From positions 18,993,791 to 19,057,790 of the forward strand of contig OX336344.1 in NCBI GenBank assembly GCA_946902875.1: a stretch of 64,000 bases of DNA, read 5' to 3'. Both the position numbers and the translations under genes were made by a program. Positions 22,078-34,296 of this stretch are shown piece by piece. This DNA is from Nematopogon swammerdamellus (lineage: Eukaryota; Arthropoda; Insecta; Lepidoptera; Adelidae). The number at the start of each line of letters is the position of its first letter. Position 1 is the stretch's first letter. Below the pieces are notes generated by a model. The model ran no database searches. It was not told the origin of the DNA and saw nothing but the letters and a program-made list of their open reading frames with translations.

Positions 22078-23108
22078 CAACCTTCCGCTAAATTCAAAGA
22101 CCGTATAATATCACCTGTGCGTTCTCCCGGTTATGACGTACGAACGGGTGTGAAACGTGGACTCTGACGGTCGCTGTTGTCCAACTGTTGAAGGCTGCCC
22201 AGGGGGCAATGAAGCGAGCCAGGCGGGAAATATACTCGTAGCTACGTGATACGTTGCGTAACGAGGCATATCGTTGTCTATCTCATACGAATTGCTCTTT
22301 CAGGTAACTAAATAAATAACTCTAAATGTTCACAACTGAGCGTGGGTAACCGTTTGCTCAGTCTCGGCCGGCACATCCAATTCTATTAATTCGTTCTGCC
22401 GAAGGAGCCGGGCGAAGTTTGTTCTAGAGGCACAATCATCCGGGACCGTTATTTCTTATTATTTCCCTCGGGCACGTCGCGTTCAGCAAACACGGGCTTA
22501 TTATGTACCACCGACGACGGTACCGCCACCGGTAGGTACCCTCACCGCCGCTGGCCGATTGTTTTGTGACAAACACCCCCGGGGCGGCGCGCCAGCCTTC
22601 GCGAGGAATTGTAATTTGATATATCGGCCATTCGCGAAATTATACAGAAGGACTAGGAGAGAAAAAAAACGGGAGAGCGCTGACGAAATATGTGAATTTT
22701 GAGGTAAAAGAGAGGATTGCTAGGAAAACCCGAAAGGGGGTGATTCTGTACGTGAAATAGAACAACTAACTTCTGTTCCACGAATTTTTAATTTGAAGAA
22801 AAAAATATTTTTTTTCTCCATATATTTTGAGAATAGGTAGGTATTTAAAATTTGTATGGAAACAAAATTTTCTTTTTGTTTAAAAAAAATTTTTTTTCGC
22901 CCCATATATTGTTTAATTTCACATATAGAATAACCCCCTTATGTAAGTTAAAAATATTACGGGGGCAACTGCAACACCGTGTATTTCAAAAATTTTAAAA
23001 AGAAAAAAACGTGGTTTTCTGCGCGAGCCCAGTCAACGAAAGTCACCAAGATAATAAATAGAGGTAAAAGAAAACAGTTACTTTTTTATCGGGAAACAAT
23101 AGGAAGAA
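22078..23108. other. Unique, GC-richer DNA
   Basis: 22100-22640 is non-repetitive with many CpG and no stop-free frame. 22740-22930 resembles a widespread noncoding repeat (GAACAGAAG-type, mirrored AAAAATATTTTTTTT). Confidence 0.4.
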
Positions 23109-23490
23109 TTTTTTTTTTATGTAATCCGGTATGGGTGGCTGAGTCGGAGGGGCCAAAGCGCATGCTCCGACCAGCCAATATCACCTCCGAGAAGGTAGGT
23201 GCCATACCGGAGACTTCCCTGGATTGCTGGCTATACTGGACTAGAGGAGAACACAACCGAGGCTGCTATGCGGCCATCTTACATCCAGTACGGTGGTACC
23301 AACCCAGTCGGCTACAATTTGAGCCTACCACCTAGTAAGGGGCAAGGGAAGGGACCTACAGTTTTACACCGGTTCCGAACGGGGAAGCAGCTGGTATAGG
23401 TATGCACGTAATTTTTTTCGTCAGAAAAAACTCAAACCGCGGACCTCTCGCTTGAGAAGCCGATGCCCAAACCACTCGGCCACCTGCCGC
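23109..23490 (-). mobile_element. SINE-A, near full length
   Basis: Minus-strand copy with poly-T start, complete body and head, minus a ~17-base deletion that removes the end of the head around box B (near 23432). Confidence 0.85.
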
Positions 23491-24084
23491 TCAACGTAAC
23501 ATATCGTAGTAGAAGTCGCGCGACAAGTTGCACGACAATTTTCCAATTGGTGAAAAGCAAGGCAAATAAGCCCCTGGAAAGTAGTAAATGCATCGTTGAA
23601 TACGTGTAATCTGCAGACGCCTTCCCCGTAGTACCAGCGGCTCTCGCTGTGATCAAATAATCCCATCCTACCTACAATGTATGGACGTTGACGCCCCCGC
23701 GCCGCGCGCCGAGCCGGCTTGCGACTCTATTCCAAATTAGCTGTACCCGCAGCCATTCGTACATTCGACCACTTCGATCAATTCGGATTGTACTGCTAAC
23801 CCCGTAATGACAGGACCGTGGATATTGTTTATGCTTATTGTATAATTTCATCCATAGGTAGGTAACCTACGCTTGGACATGTCGGAAATTGCGCCAGTTC
23901 TAAATTAAATGCTAAGAAAAACCGACAAACAAACTTCGCAAGTCACAATGTATTGTTAGTACCATATAAGTATTATATTATAGTAACTTACAAATAATTA
24001 ACCCATACTCACAAGAGCATATAACTGAATCATAAGAATTGTCAGATATGTCAGACTCCATTAGTGAAAGCTATTTTGTGTGAT

Positions 24085-24300
24085 TTTAGGGTTCCGTACC
24101 TCAAACAGTAACAAACAGACTAGGAACAAACGGAACCTTAGAGGATCACTCTAGTGTCTGTCTGTCCGTATGTCCGTCTGTCATGGCTTTTTTTTTCAAA
24201 CGCGTCATGTGACATATCAATGAAAAGGGTTCGTTATAAGGAATATTTTTTTTTTATTTAAAATGGTTAATTTAAAAGATAAGTACCTGGGCGACCGAGC
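24085..24300 (+). repeat. Repeat F-related fragment
   Basis: TTAGGGTTCCGTACCTCAAA then a GTCTGTCTGTCCG run, similar to F ends; the rest differs. A GACCGAGCTTCGCTCGGCG hairpin follows at about 24294. Confidence 0.4.
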
Positions 24301-24587
24301 TTCGCTCGGCGTCTACGCCTATCTAGGTAAACTTAAAAAAAATAACATAATCTAAATACTAAATTTCATCGAAATCGTTAGAGCCGTTTCCGAGAAACCA
24401 ATTGTATATAATACAAGTTTAGCTCACTTAAAGTTATAGGATAAAGAAAATATAAAAATCGAGCATCAGCTCTAAAGGAACTAAAGTAAAGAACAATATA
24501 GAAAGGATAATCATGAAAACTATTCAGAGAATTTGTTAATACGCAATCTGAAACAGGGACGCCGCCGTAGCTGGTGGTCGAGAGCTC

Positions 24588-24690
24588 CTTGCAGCGGGGC
24601 GGAGCGGGGGCGGAGCGGGGTCAGTGCGGGGGCGGTGTGGGGGCAGAGCGGGGTGGAGAAGGGGCGGAGCGGGGGTGGATGCAGAAGGTA
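24588..24690 (+). repeat. G-rich degenerate repeat GGGGCGGAGC, G-quadruplex potential
   Basis: Many G4-G5 runs separated by 3-8 bases on the plus strand. The neighbouring 24720-24800 is CpG-rich. Could mark a promoter region, but no gene is visible. Confidence 0.7.
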
Positions 24691-26296
24691 AATGCACGTT
24701 CGCTGAAATGTACGTTTACAGCGCAGCGTGCCTCACCAGCACGCCGCTTGTCGGCACGGCGCGGCGCTTGGCGGCGGCGCTCTGTCACCGGGAGTAGTTT
24801 CGAAATGGCTAGCTGAAAGTTTTAGAATAAAATAGAATAGAAATGGTTTATTGCACACAAAAACACAGAGATACACAAGACAGAAGATAACATACAGATA
24901 AAGAATAGAAGCAAACAATAATTCAGAAACAAGAGAATAGTAGCGTGCAAGTTTAACATTAGAGGTTAACATTTTAAAGTTAACATTTTAGGTACTACGA
25001 CTACAAATTTGCAAATATAACTGTTCAAATTTTTATATTGGAAGCCTAAATAACTCTGCTATTGACAACTATCCCAAATAAAACCAGAATGCCTGTAGTT
25101 TTACCAAAAAAAATATTCAGTTTAATTTTTTTTTCTAAAAAAATAAATGACTCCCTTTTTTCCTTATTTTTTAATTTACGGCTCTCTCGTTGCGTTGTCC
25201 TTTTTCCCTGTTCTTGTTTTGGGACACGTTGTATATATTATTAGTATTGATAAACAATATCCGCAGAGTGGTTTTGGAACGCCCTAAGATGTGAAGAACT
25301 CTGGAAAATACGCACGAAGTGGGATTGCAGGCCCCACCAACCGCGCGCGCAATGATGGCGGCTGTTCCAGCAGGGCTACGGCTAAAGTAAAACAATAGTA
25401 ATTAAGTAAATGTAAATAGTTTTTAATGGCATTTACCTGAAGACATCAAACATAAGTTTTCAAAATACATAGAAACAGATTATATATGTACATTGCCATA
25501 TTAGTGTAAGCATTCCTTGTAGGTTTAAACGCCACAGATGTTCTAGAAGTCTTAAAAATAAATGCTTCCATTATTTAGCGCATACTCATTTACCTGTGCA
25601 TTTTCCAACGATCCTAAGCTATTTGTAATAAAATCTGGGTATTTCGTTGAAGCAGGCTGGAAAAAGGTACTTTCATTAGTGAAGTCACCGGGGCAAATTT
25701 TGAAAATTATTATTATACTTTACTTCACTTTACTTTTTATACGTAGGTTTATTTTATTTATTTATTTAATTTTAGTTAGTTACATTTTAGATTTATTTAA
25801 GATTTAGTATAGTTTTTAATATAAGGTTTTGTTAACACAACTAACAAATTTGTTATTTGTGTACATTATTTATTTGAAATAAAGATTTAAAGTACTTTAC
25901 TTCAACAAGACCGAGTATATAATATATTCGCTGGCAATATTAAATAAGTACTTATACGCACCTGCGTATTGGGTCTTTTAAAGATCCTAATGATTCAAAT
26001 ATAATCCGCTATCTACTACACTAAAGCTAAAACTAATTATATTTTTTTAGACCTAACGTGTCAGAATACACCCCACCTCCCGCCAGAAGAAAATGCAGTT
26101 GTCTGTCCGAATTCCGAAAACGTGATATTTTTTCTCCGAGCACGGAGACACGTAACCCGAAGCGGGGACACATTCTTCTTGGGAGAGGGGCACATACTCC
26201 TCTTCAGAGGGGGGAGGGGTTGTCATGGGGACATAGACTCCTCTTGGAGGAGAAGGGACATAGACTTCGGGGAGGAGGAGAAGGGAGTAGACTCCC

Positions 26297-26318
26297 GGGG
26301 GGGGGGGGGGGGGGGGGG
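26297..26318 (+). repeat. G22 homopolymer
   Basis: 22 consecutive G at the end of a G/A-rich stretch (26190-26296). Confidence 0.9.
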
Positions 26319-26516
26319 TATGGACTCCTCGGTCGGATTCCGATTATTTCACGTGGAACAATAGCTCAGGTGGAAAGTGGAAATGGAGTTTGTTGATGAA
26401 CAAACTAAGCATCGTCTATACTTTTTGAGCGGCTCGTAGGTAAATAACCTTGCCTATTTCGCTAAACGCGGTTGGTTCGATAACCGTTAGTTTTTAGGGT
26501 CTCGTCGCAGAATACG

Positions 26517-27006
26517 AAAAACCGTCTAAGTGCGAGTCGCTCGCGCACCGAGGGTTCCGTACCGCCATGTCATGGTTAACGCCACTCACGCCATATATAT
26601 GGCGTGAGTGGCGTTAACACGCCATCTATGGCGTGTTATGAAATGCTTCATATTAGTTAAAATTCATGATTAGTTAAAATGCTTCATGCTCTATTCGGTA
26701 GATGGCGCGCGCGCATACACTTTTTGGTTTCTTCTTCATTTCATTTTCATTTCATTCACTTCAAAAATTCATTCATGGGGGATCCCCCCATGAATTTTTT
26801 ACTTTCTCTTATTTTTATTATTTGTTGTTATATCGGCCATAATAACACATATTTTGTGAAAATTTCAACGGGCTACCTATTACGGTTCAAGAGATACGGC
26901 CCTCGGACAGACGGTCGGATGGACAGACAGACGGACGGACGGACAGACTGACAGACAGACAGACGGCGGCGTAGGCTTAGTAATAGGGTCCCGTACCTAA
27001 AAATGA
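26517..27006 (-). repeat. Repeat F, long copy with internal palindrome
   Basis: AAAACCGTCTAAGTGCGAGTC to CCCGTACCTAAAAATGAAC, containing a 44-bp perfect palindrome at 26575-26618 and (GACG/GACA)n runs at 26905-26965. Confidence 0.75.
26575..26618. repeat. 44-bp perfect palindrome in repeat F
   Basis: GTTAACGCCACTCACGCCAT followed by ATAT and the exact complement. Confidence 0.9.
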
Positions 27007-27217
27007 ACCCTTTCATGAGCTCACACAGGTGTGCCTGTCTGTCTGTCCTTATATCGGTCACACGCAGATATCTCGGAATCTACTGAACCGATTTTGATGA
27101 AATCGGTCACGCAGCCAAGTTCTGAAAGCTCACCCAGATGTGCGTCAGATCACGAATCGGGCTCAGATCATCGGGCTACCGAGGCTGGCAAAAAATGTAG
27201 GTTCACTCTGGTTATTA

Positions 27218-27400
27218 ATTATGTTCATTTTTAAGTTTCCGGATTATACAGTTTGACGTCAAACTGTACAACGGACACCAGACGTCGGCTCCAGGAACTC
27301 CCGCAGTTCCTGATGAAGCCCGTGACGTAGCGGGCGAAACGTCGCCTTATGTAAGTCTTTAAACCTACTGTTGATCCGGAAACTTAAAAATGAACATAAT
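27218..27400. repeat. 27-bp perfect terminal inverted repeats
   Basis: ATTATGTTCATTTTTAAGTT... at 27218-27244 is exactly complementary to 27374-27400; ATGTAGGTTCA occurs as a direct repeat on each side (27195-27205, 27399-27409). The core has CCTGATGAAGCCCGTGACG. Small nonautonomous element. Confidence 0.6.
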
Positions 27401-27409
27401 GTAGGTTCA

Positions 27410-28802
27410 ATAATATATCTACGAGATCAAATCTACCACTCGTCCATAGTCCACGGCGATGAGTAATAATGACCCGTACAAGTCAGAGATCGGGCGCGCG
27501 CCACCTGCGACCACCGCCGCCGCTTGTACTAGGCCTCCCCTCTGTCATTCCCTCCACTGGCGCGTTACTGAATTGTCGTCGCGTATACTTACCTCTTGTA
27601 TTGAGTGTGGCGGCAAATTACAGGCGGAACTGATGGCGCATTCAATTGTGTGTGATGCTGATGATGAGTGTTATTGAGCGATATTATTATACCTAGTAGG
27701 TGTTGTAACAATCTTTTTATTACGATGAAATGGGTGGGTATTATACACAGGGTGTTTCAGGATAGGCTTGAGAAACTTCAGGAATAGAAAATATTCATTA
27801 TTAGAAGAAAAAAATCCTTATCACTCAAATCGAAATTCCGTATTTTATTCATACAAAAATTGAAAATTGTAAAAAAAAACTCGATGGACAGTGAGTATGG
27901 AGAGATTTGTCAACCGTGCTGACTAGGTCTAGGGGGTGCAATGATCTATTCAAGTCCTCTTTTTCTTTTGATGTCATTCAAATTTTATTGTTTGGAATTT
28001 ACATACATGTAGTTTAATTCTACTAGTTAAGCATGTAAGTTAGTCATTATATTTTTATTTAATAAAGGCAGATGTTAACCGTCACTAAAAACACTATAAA
28101 ATGACCGAATCTGGGAAAAAGATACAGAGCTTTGCGTCTTCAAATATGGACCTCTTTCGAACCCTGAAGTTACGAAACCCTATCCTGAAACACCCTGTAT
28201 ATAAGATATGCGCACACACACACCCACACACCCTCTCACACACAGACACAACTACATGCACTATACCACACACATCCTACACTAATTCAGTCTTATATCA
28301 AATATTTTATTATTATGTTTAATTTTGAAGCGAAGATTTTAACGCACGTTTGGAAGGGGAACCTAACTCAGAATAAAAAGTGAAACGTCACGAAAGTACG
28401 AATGGAAGTTGCAACGCTCCTCATTGGCTGGCCAGCGCGTTTTATTGTATTGGTGAAAACCGCATCTACATTGGGTGTGACGTTCTCGAGTTATAACAGA
28501 ACATGTATACAAGAGGGCAGGCGTTGCATTTCATCTTAATAATACTTATGTAGGGTACAGTAACGTCATAATTTTATTAAGGGTCAGAAAAAAAATTTTT
28601 TGTATTGGCTATCCATCACTCATCATCAGTACTCGGGCGGGGTCCTATTGGGGCACTATAGGCACCGAGCATACCTACTATATATATAGTAGGTATGCTC
28701 GGTGACTATAGGTATCGTTAAGTATTGTTCGTGGACACCGATTTTCTATCTTCTCTTCTCTATCTTCTCCTATCTTCTCTGTCTTCTCTATCTATATCTT
28801 CT
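27410..28802. other. Unique intergenic DNA
   Basis: 27730-28195 ends with CCTGAAACACCCTGTAT, a motif common near lepidopteran repeats (GGGTGTTTCAGGATAGG also at 27752). CA-rich 28205-28270; a TCTTC pyrimidine tract 28745-28800. Confidence 0.4.
28663..28704. repeat. 42-bp perfect palindrome
   Basis: CACCGAGCATACCTACTATA and exact complement meeting at an AT-rich centre. Confidence 0.9.
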
Positions 28803-29378
28803 CTACTCATTATAAATGGGAACGTCTGTCTGTATGTATGTATGTATATATGTTTGAGGTAAACTCCGGAACCACTAAACAGATTTTGATGCGGTTTGCC
28901 CCAATGTAAAGATTAGTTCTTGAGGCTCACTATTAGGCTAAAATACCATCACGCTAAATATCAATAGGGCTGAGCAGTATCAACGGAAGTATAGTATAAA
29001 CGGAATTTAGTGTCGAATGGTAGTGCCGGATGGGGAGGGAAGAGGAGGACAGAGCGGAGGAGTGGGAGGGGCGGAGACGAAGGAGTGGGAGGGAGAGAGG
29101 GAGGAAGAGAGAGAGAATATAATAGAAGCGATCGTTTATCTATGACTATGAAAAAAAAAGCCCTGCGAAGTTTCTTACCGGTTCTTCTTCGTGGGTGTAA
29201 TCGAATCGGATAGAACAAAATTGTAACAAAGTCGGATAGAACAAATTGTAACAAATTCATGCTGTCTAATGAATGCCTAATAAACAATATACAATATACA
29301 ATATCATATTTGCGTTTAAATCTAATTTGCTATTAAACCGAGTCTACTGCGAGCGAAGCCGCGGAAAAAGCTAGTGTA
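28803..29378 (+). repeat. Element J, complete, with purine tract
   Basis: TTATAAATGGGAACGTCTGT, GTTTGAGGTAAACTCCGG, GAGGCTCACTATTAGGC, then ending GCGAGCGAAGCCGCGG AAAAAGCTAGT. A long GGA/GA purine tract lies at 29028-29116. Common lepidopteran noncoding repeat. Confidence 0.6.
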
Positions 29379-29639
29379 ATAATAAAATAACACTCACATC
29401 CGCTTATATCAGAGTCGTAGATCGCCTGAGTCGTGTAATATTGCGTTCAGTGGAGGGTGGTAAATTAAATTATCTTTGTGTTGGTCTTGTTTTGTTATTG
29501 GATGTGAAGGACAACTGTTGGAATGGCGGGAAAGCTTTTTGTGTACTTTTCTTTTCGTATTGAGTAGTGTTTGTTCCTGGATGACAACAGAACTCTTACT
29601 CAGTGACTTATGTGAGAAAAAATAAAGTTCAAATTGTAA

Positions 29640-30491
29640 ATCCCGACTCCCAATTGTAATCTCGACTCTCCAGTCCCCGAGATGCCAGCGATCCAAAAGG
29701 AATGGGACACTCCTCTAATCAAAATAATTTTTAACAGTTTAATGAATCCATCAGCCACTACAAAAGCCCGTCTGAGTGCCTCCACTCGAAGGGAGTCTGG
29801 GGCCTGGTTGCATGCTATCCCATCCCGATCAATCGGCACGCTGCTAGACCCAGATTCACTTCGCATTGGAATGGCACTCAGGCTTGGGTGCAAAATTTAT
29901 GATCAACATTCATGCGTGTGTGGAGTTACTGTCGACCCGTTAGGCTACCACGGTCTGAGCTGTGCCAAAAACGCGGGCCGGTACGCTCGACATCACGCAT
30001 TAAATGATATCCTCAAAAGAGGTCTTGTGTCAATTGATTTTCCGAGTATCCTAGAACCACCAGGTCTATGCCGTGATGATGGAAAGCGCCCCGACGGCAT
30101 GACGATTGTCCCATGGAAGAACGGAAGGGCGCTAGTCTGGGACGCAACATGTGTCGATACCATCTGTGCCAGCAACCTCGCCCTATCGGCCATGAAGCCG
30201 GGTTCGGCTGCGGAGGCTGCAGCCAAAAGAAAGCACAAAAAGTATGAAAACATCAGCGTGAATTATTGGTTTGTGGCTTTCGCGGTCGAAACCTTCGGCT
30301 CCTGGTCCGAGGAGGCGATAGCTTTTGTCCACGAGATAGGGTCGAGGATGTCTGCTGCCATAGGTCACCCCTCTTGCCTCACCTTCTTCCGCCAAAGGAT
30401 AAGCCTGGCAATTCAGAGGGGTAACGCGGCTGGCATCCTCGGCACAATCCCGGGGACAAAAGCACTAAATGAAATATATTTTTTAAGTTAG
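29640..30491 (+). pseudogene. REL-LINE fragment: C-terminus of non-LTR retrotransposon protein
   Basis: A 5'-truncated retrotransposon frame whose Met at 29682 is internal; family-like sequence (NCNLDSPVPE) already precedes it. It carries a zinc-knuckle pattern CVCG...GYHGLSC, then RHHALNDIL and EPPGLCRDDGKRPDGMT, then a WDATC strand. (K)RPD-x(n)-D is the layout of restriction-like endonuclease domains at the end of site-specific LINE proteins. Near the end are FVAFAVETFGSWSEEA and the signature LAIQRGNAAGILGT. The frame stays open for ~280 codons, so this copy is fairly young. The reverse transcriptase domain is absent. Related stubs are at 9185-9235, 19650-19774 and 56856-57084. Confidence 0.75.
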
Positions 30492-30936
30492 TTTATTTCC
30501 TAAGTTAGTTTATATAATTTTTAGATTAGTTAATTATTTTATACCTATGTTAATTAGAAATTATAGATCCTACTTGTATAAAACAGGAATAATACAGGTT
30601 GCCCCTTGGATTAATCTAATAATAAAATTTTCATACTTCGAAATTGAACAACGCAACGTTTTGTCCTTTAATATAATATAAAATATTTTTTTTTCTTTTT
30701 TCGTATGCAAATAAAAAAAACACTATATAAAATGTATGAAGAGATGAAGATACATTTTATTGTTCTTTGATGTTTAAAATTTGTGTTAAAATGGGATAAT
30801 AAAATTACCTAAGTATCATTCTTAAAACTCCGCAGTCAAATGATGTATTCTCAGAATTAAAATATCAGTACCTAATGAGAAATATTTTTCTACTTCTCTC
30901 CAGGCACGCATTTCACAGAGTCATCGTCTGAATTAT

Positions 30937-31530
30937 TAAAAACCTGTTAAGTGCGAACGCTGTTCACACGCTGAGGGTTCCGTAGTAATTTCGCCGCAAG
31001 AATGCTTTTTTATTAGGTTTCCGTATCCCGTACGGAAGCCTATTACTAAGCCTACGCCGTCTGTCTGTCCCTCCGTCCGTCCGTCCGTCCGTCTGTCTGT
31101 CCGAGGGCTGTATCTCTTGAACCGTAATAGGTAGCTCGTTGAAATGTTCACAGAATATGTGTTATTATGGCGGATATAACAACAAATAATAAAAAATAAA
31201 AAAAGTAAAAAATTAAGGGGGGCATACAAGAAACGTGTTTTTTTTTTCAATGTTTTTTTTTTGTGGTGCGGAAACCTCGGTGCGCGAGTCCGACTCGCAC
31301 TTGGCCGGTTTTTAGGGTTCTCTCATATTTTGAACTGTAATACGTAGCCGGTTGACATTTTTACAAAATATGTGTTATTTATTATACTTAGCGGATATCC
31401 TAACAAATAAAAAAAAATTAAAACAAAAAAAATATGGAGGGTCCCCAAGAAAAAAAATTGTGTGCTTCATCATAAAAACTGTCATACATACAAGCGTCAA
31501 ACTTGGTGTAAATATAGTGCAAACTATAAT
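30937..31530 (+). repeat. Repeat F, tandem pair
   Basis: A partial end (30937-31010), one full element (to 31313, CTTGGCCGGTTTTT), then a second diverged unit starting TAGGGTTCTCTCATATTTTG. Confidence 0.65.
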
Positions 31531-31614
31531 CTCACCAAGTTAAACAAAAAACAATAAAAACCTATAACGTTTGCGTCGGGGGTTAAAAACCAGATTCAAC
31601 CAAAACCAAAAACT

Positions 31615-31724
31615 TTTTCTTTATAGAATCTGACACGGTTGGCTACATCACCTACAACATCCGTGATGTCAGCCCATAACACCGGGTGAATAAGGTGCCA
31701 TGTCAGTGCTTCCCTTCATTTCGC
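31615..31724 (-). mobile_element. SINE-B tail fragment
   Basis: About 110 bp of the 3' end (GACACGGTTGGCTACATCACC to GTGCTTCCCTTCA), truncated beyond. Confidence 0.75.
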
Positions 31725-32290
31725 TAACTAATTGAATACCTTTGTTATTTTCTTTTTATTTATTTAGCTTCATTTCCTGGAGTAACCACCTCGGGCAGCG
31801 CGTGTGGCAGACAGACAGACGAACGGACGGACAGACAGACACCCGATTTATTTTATAAGGCACCATCGTTGCATAAGAAACTATAATAAAAGTTCGTTTT
31901 GTTCTAGCAATTCATCTGATATTTTTCGCTTCGAGTTGTAGCATAGAATCTGTCTGTCTCGGGGGATATTTATTTCGCTTTGGTCCATTTTGATCAGGGA
32001 AGCGGGACGGATATAAAAGGGAATCTTTGAGGGGGTGTGAAAACACACAGTACGTGTGTTTTCCTTTGAACATCGAATATATTGTGGCCGCCTAGTAGCA
32101 TCATCGGGTCAAAAAGTGGACATAACCATCCATACTTATAGGACCTTGTTGCCTGGTCACTATATCTTTTATTATGGTCTACAATAATTAAGTAAATGCC
32201 ACTGGTTCTATATGAAATTAAAATAAATTACGTATTTAACGCTAATAAAATAAACAAAAGTTAGGCAAGCTGCTTATTGATAAGAATAAT

Positions 32291-32600
32291 TAATTACAAA
32301 ATTTAAAAAAAAACCCAACCCTAAAAAGTCGAAATTAATAATTTCCGTTTACTTACTTAAAGGAGTCAGGGAAATAAATACCCGCGCAGCTTTGAGTTTT
32401 TATATTTTTTTACTTTGCTGTCCCCCGAATCCTTAAGTAAGTAAACGGAAATTATTTTTTACTTTTTAGGGGTCGGGGTTTTTAAATTTGTATTTTAACT
32501 TTTATTTCAAGCTTTTAAAAAAAACCGCATCCAAATAGGTCCATCCGTTTGGGAGCTACGATGCCACAAACTGACACACAGACAGAGATACACACCGCCC
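32291..32600 (+). repeat. Fold-back G element, truncated
   Basis: Hairpin arms at 32340-32375 and 32412-32455, tail to GATGCCACAAACTGACACAC. Confidence 0.65.
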
Positions 32601-32656
32601 AATGCGTTGCGCGACAACGTTCAGAGAAGCAATGCGGTCAGCGGTTTCGATAAGGT

Positions 32657-33013
32657 GGGTTTTTTTTTCTTCATGTAAACCAACCCTGGTTGGCTGTGCC
32701 GAGGGATACATCGTGCAGTCGACAAAGCGAAAAGCACCCCATCGCGAAACCATGCTCAGAGAGGCGCCATGCCAGCACATTTGCGGACTGTCGCTAGGCT
32801 GTATAGCCTGTTATAGTACGACATTTGAAGACACCCAGGTTAGAGGATTCCGCAAACACACTCGCCGGAAGACAGTTCCACACACTAGCGATGTGACAAA
32901 GAAACGCTTTTGAGAACCGATGGGTTCTCAAAAGCCCTATGTCAACAACGCGCGACGAATGCTGCGAAGATAAGTTGGTATTCCGGACGCTTTGGAAGCT
33001 ATGACGCGACCAC
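32657..33013 (-). mobile_element. LINE-D copy, RT C-terminus and 3' end
   Basis: The minus-strand frame contains VVDIGLLRTHRFSKAFLCHI, ASVWNCLPASVF and NLGVFK, then a 3' UTR ending CAACCAGGGTTGGTTTACATGAAG plus A-run at 32657. The best preserved LINE-D piece in the window. Confidence 0.7.
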
Positions 33014-33172
33014 AAATTTTAGTTAAAATTATTTTTCGTATTCATTTAAAAAAAATTAAACAAAATACTGAGAGACACGCCAGTTCGCACTGTATATAAC
33101 CTGGTTATTTAAAGAAAGAGATTGAAAATGCCGGAGTTTTATATAGTTGTAGGTACAGTCGGCATGCAAATA

Positions 33173-33411
33173 TTTTTTTTTATGTAACCCGATATGGGTG
33201 GCTGAGTCGGTGGGGCCAAAGCGCATGCTCCGACTAGCCAATATCACCTCAGAGAAGGTAGGTGCCATACCGGAGACTTCCCTGGATTGCTGGCTATACT
33301 GGACTAGAGGAGAACACAGCCGAGGCTGCTATGCGGCCATCTTACATCCAGTACGGTGGTACCAACCCAGTCGGCTACAATTTGAGCCTACCACCTAGTA
33401 AGGGGCAAGGG
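33173..33411 (-). mobile_element. SINE-A, 5'-truncated
   Basis: Tail and body present, ending at TAAGGGGCAAGGG; the tRNA-like head is missing. Confidence 0.85.
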
Positions 33412-34090
33412 CATATTATATTTTTTTATTTGCAATTTTTTTTCTTCGAACAATTGCTTTATTTTCTTTAGACGGCAATAATGTGTGAGCGAGAAGCAAA
33501 TGGAATGCCATTTTCAATCCCTTTCTTTAAATAACCAGGTTGTATGAATCGGGTCTTGAGGAAGAACTTATTGCTAAAAAAAATTATTCCTCGTCTAATT
33601 CCAGTTCCTCCTTGTCGTTCAGTTCATAAGTTGCCATTACAGAATCACCAGCCTGTACATAAAGCTTTATGCCAACTCATTAGTATTCGAGTCAGTTCGC
33701 GTCAGATAATATGCGGAGCTTTTTTCTGCCTACACTTTCAGCATTATTGTGGAAGATAACACAACGACCATTAAGGAGCAGGGCAACATCAATTGTATCC
33801 GCCCTATCTAGGTTTTAACTGAATACCTACTGAAGCTAAAAGGTAAGTATGTATTTGTGCCCCTATATAAAATAGGTATACCACAGGGTCTACAAAGAAG
33901 TACTGTGGACCTCTCACCCACATGTTCCCAAGCCTATTTGGAGATGAAAATGTAAATGAAAATATTTTTACAAGCTCAATAGATAAGTTTTTTAAAACAT
34001 CTTATATAAAAATTCTAATTTTGTAGGTGTTTTATATGTATTTCTATTCTCCATGGTTTTGTAGGTTTTTTACTTTTATGAAAAGTGTAT

Positions 34091-34237
34091 GAGTTCTTAA
34101 AAAGAATAGCCCTACCCGTATGCTCTCGCCGTGCATGTTGTAACGGGCGACTAAGGGAGAAGGACGAGATGCCGTGGTAAAGGCCGACACGTTAGCCACC
34201 TCTCACCTTAGCACGTTCCTTCCACCGAGTCACGTGA
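34091..34237 (+). repeat. Repeat C, first half
   Basis: TTAAAAAGAATAGCC to CACCGAGTCACGTGAG; the rest is replaced by LINE-D-like sequence. Confidence 0.65.
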
Positions 34238-34296
34238 GCTTTTATAACCGTTTCGTAGGTACCGGAACTAGATACCATGCCAGTGCTTCTTATCTT

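Larger units (their letters stand above)
24301..26516. other. Intergenic DNA with G-rich tracts
   Basis: Apart from the G-rich repeat and the G22 run there is AT-rich unique sequence; 24825-24950 looks like a reversed retroposon tail (TTTATTGCACAC). Confidence 0.4.

Noticed and set aside
22100..22640. GC-rich unique block as an exon
   Set aside because: Stops in all frames at short intervals; promoter or conserved noncoding function possible but unsupported.
23199..23399. Recurrent ~66-codon frame (also at 33262, 37288, 46941) as a small gene family
   Set aside because: It is a chance frame in the SINE-A body; its recurrence follows the SINE copies.
24574..24816. 80-codon Gly/Ala/Glu-rich frame in the G-rich tract
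   Set aside because: Low-complexity translation of GGGGCGGAGC repeats without other support.
26058..26396. 112-codon Gly-rich frame
   Set aside because: Runs through purine-rich and G22 sequence; low complexity.
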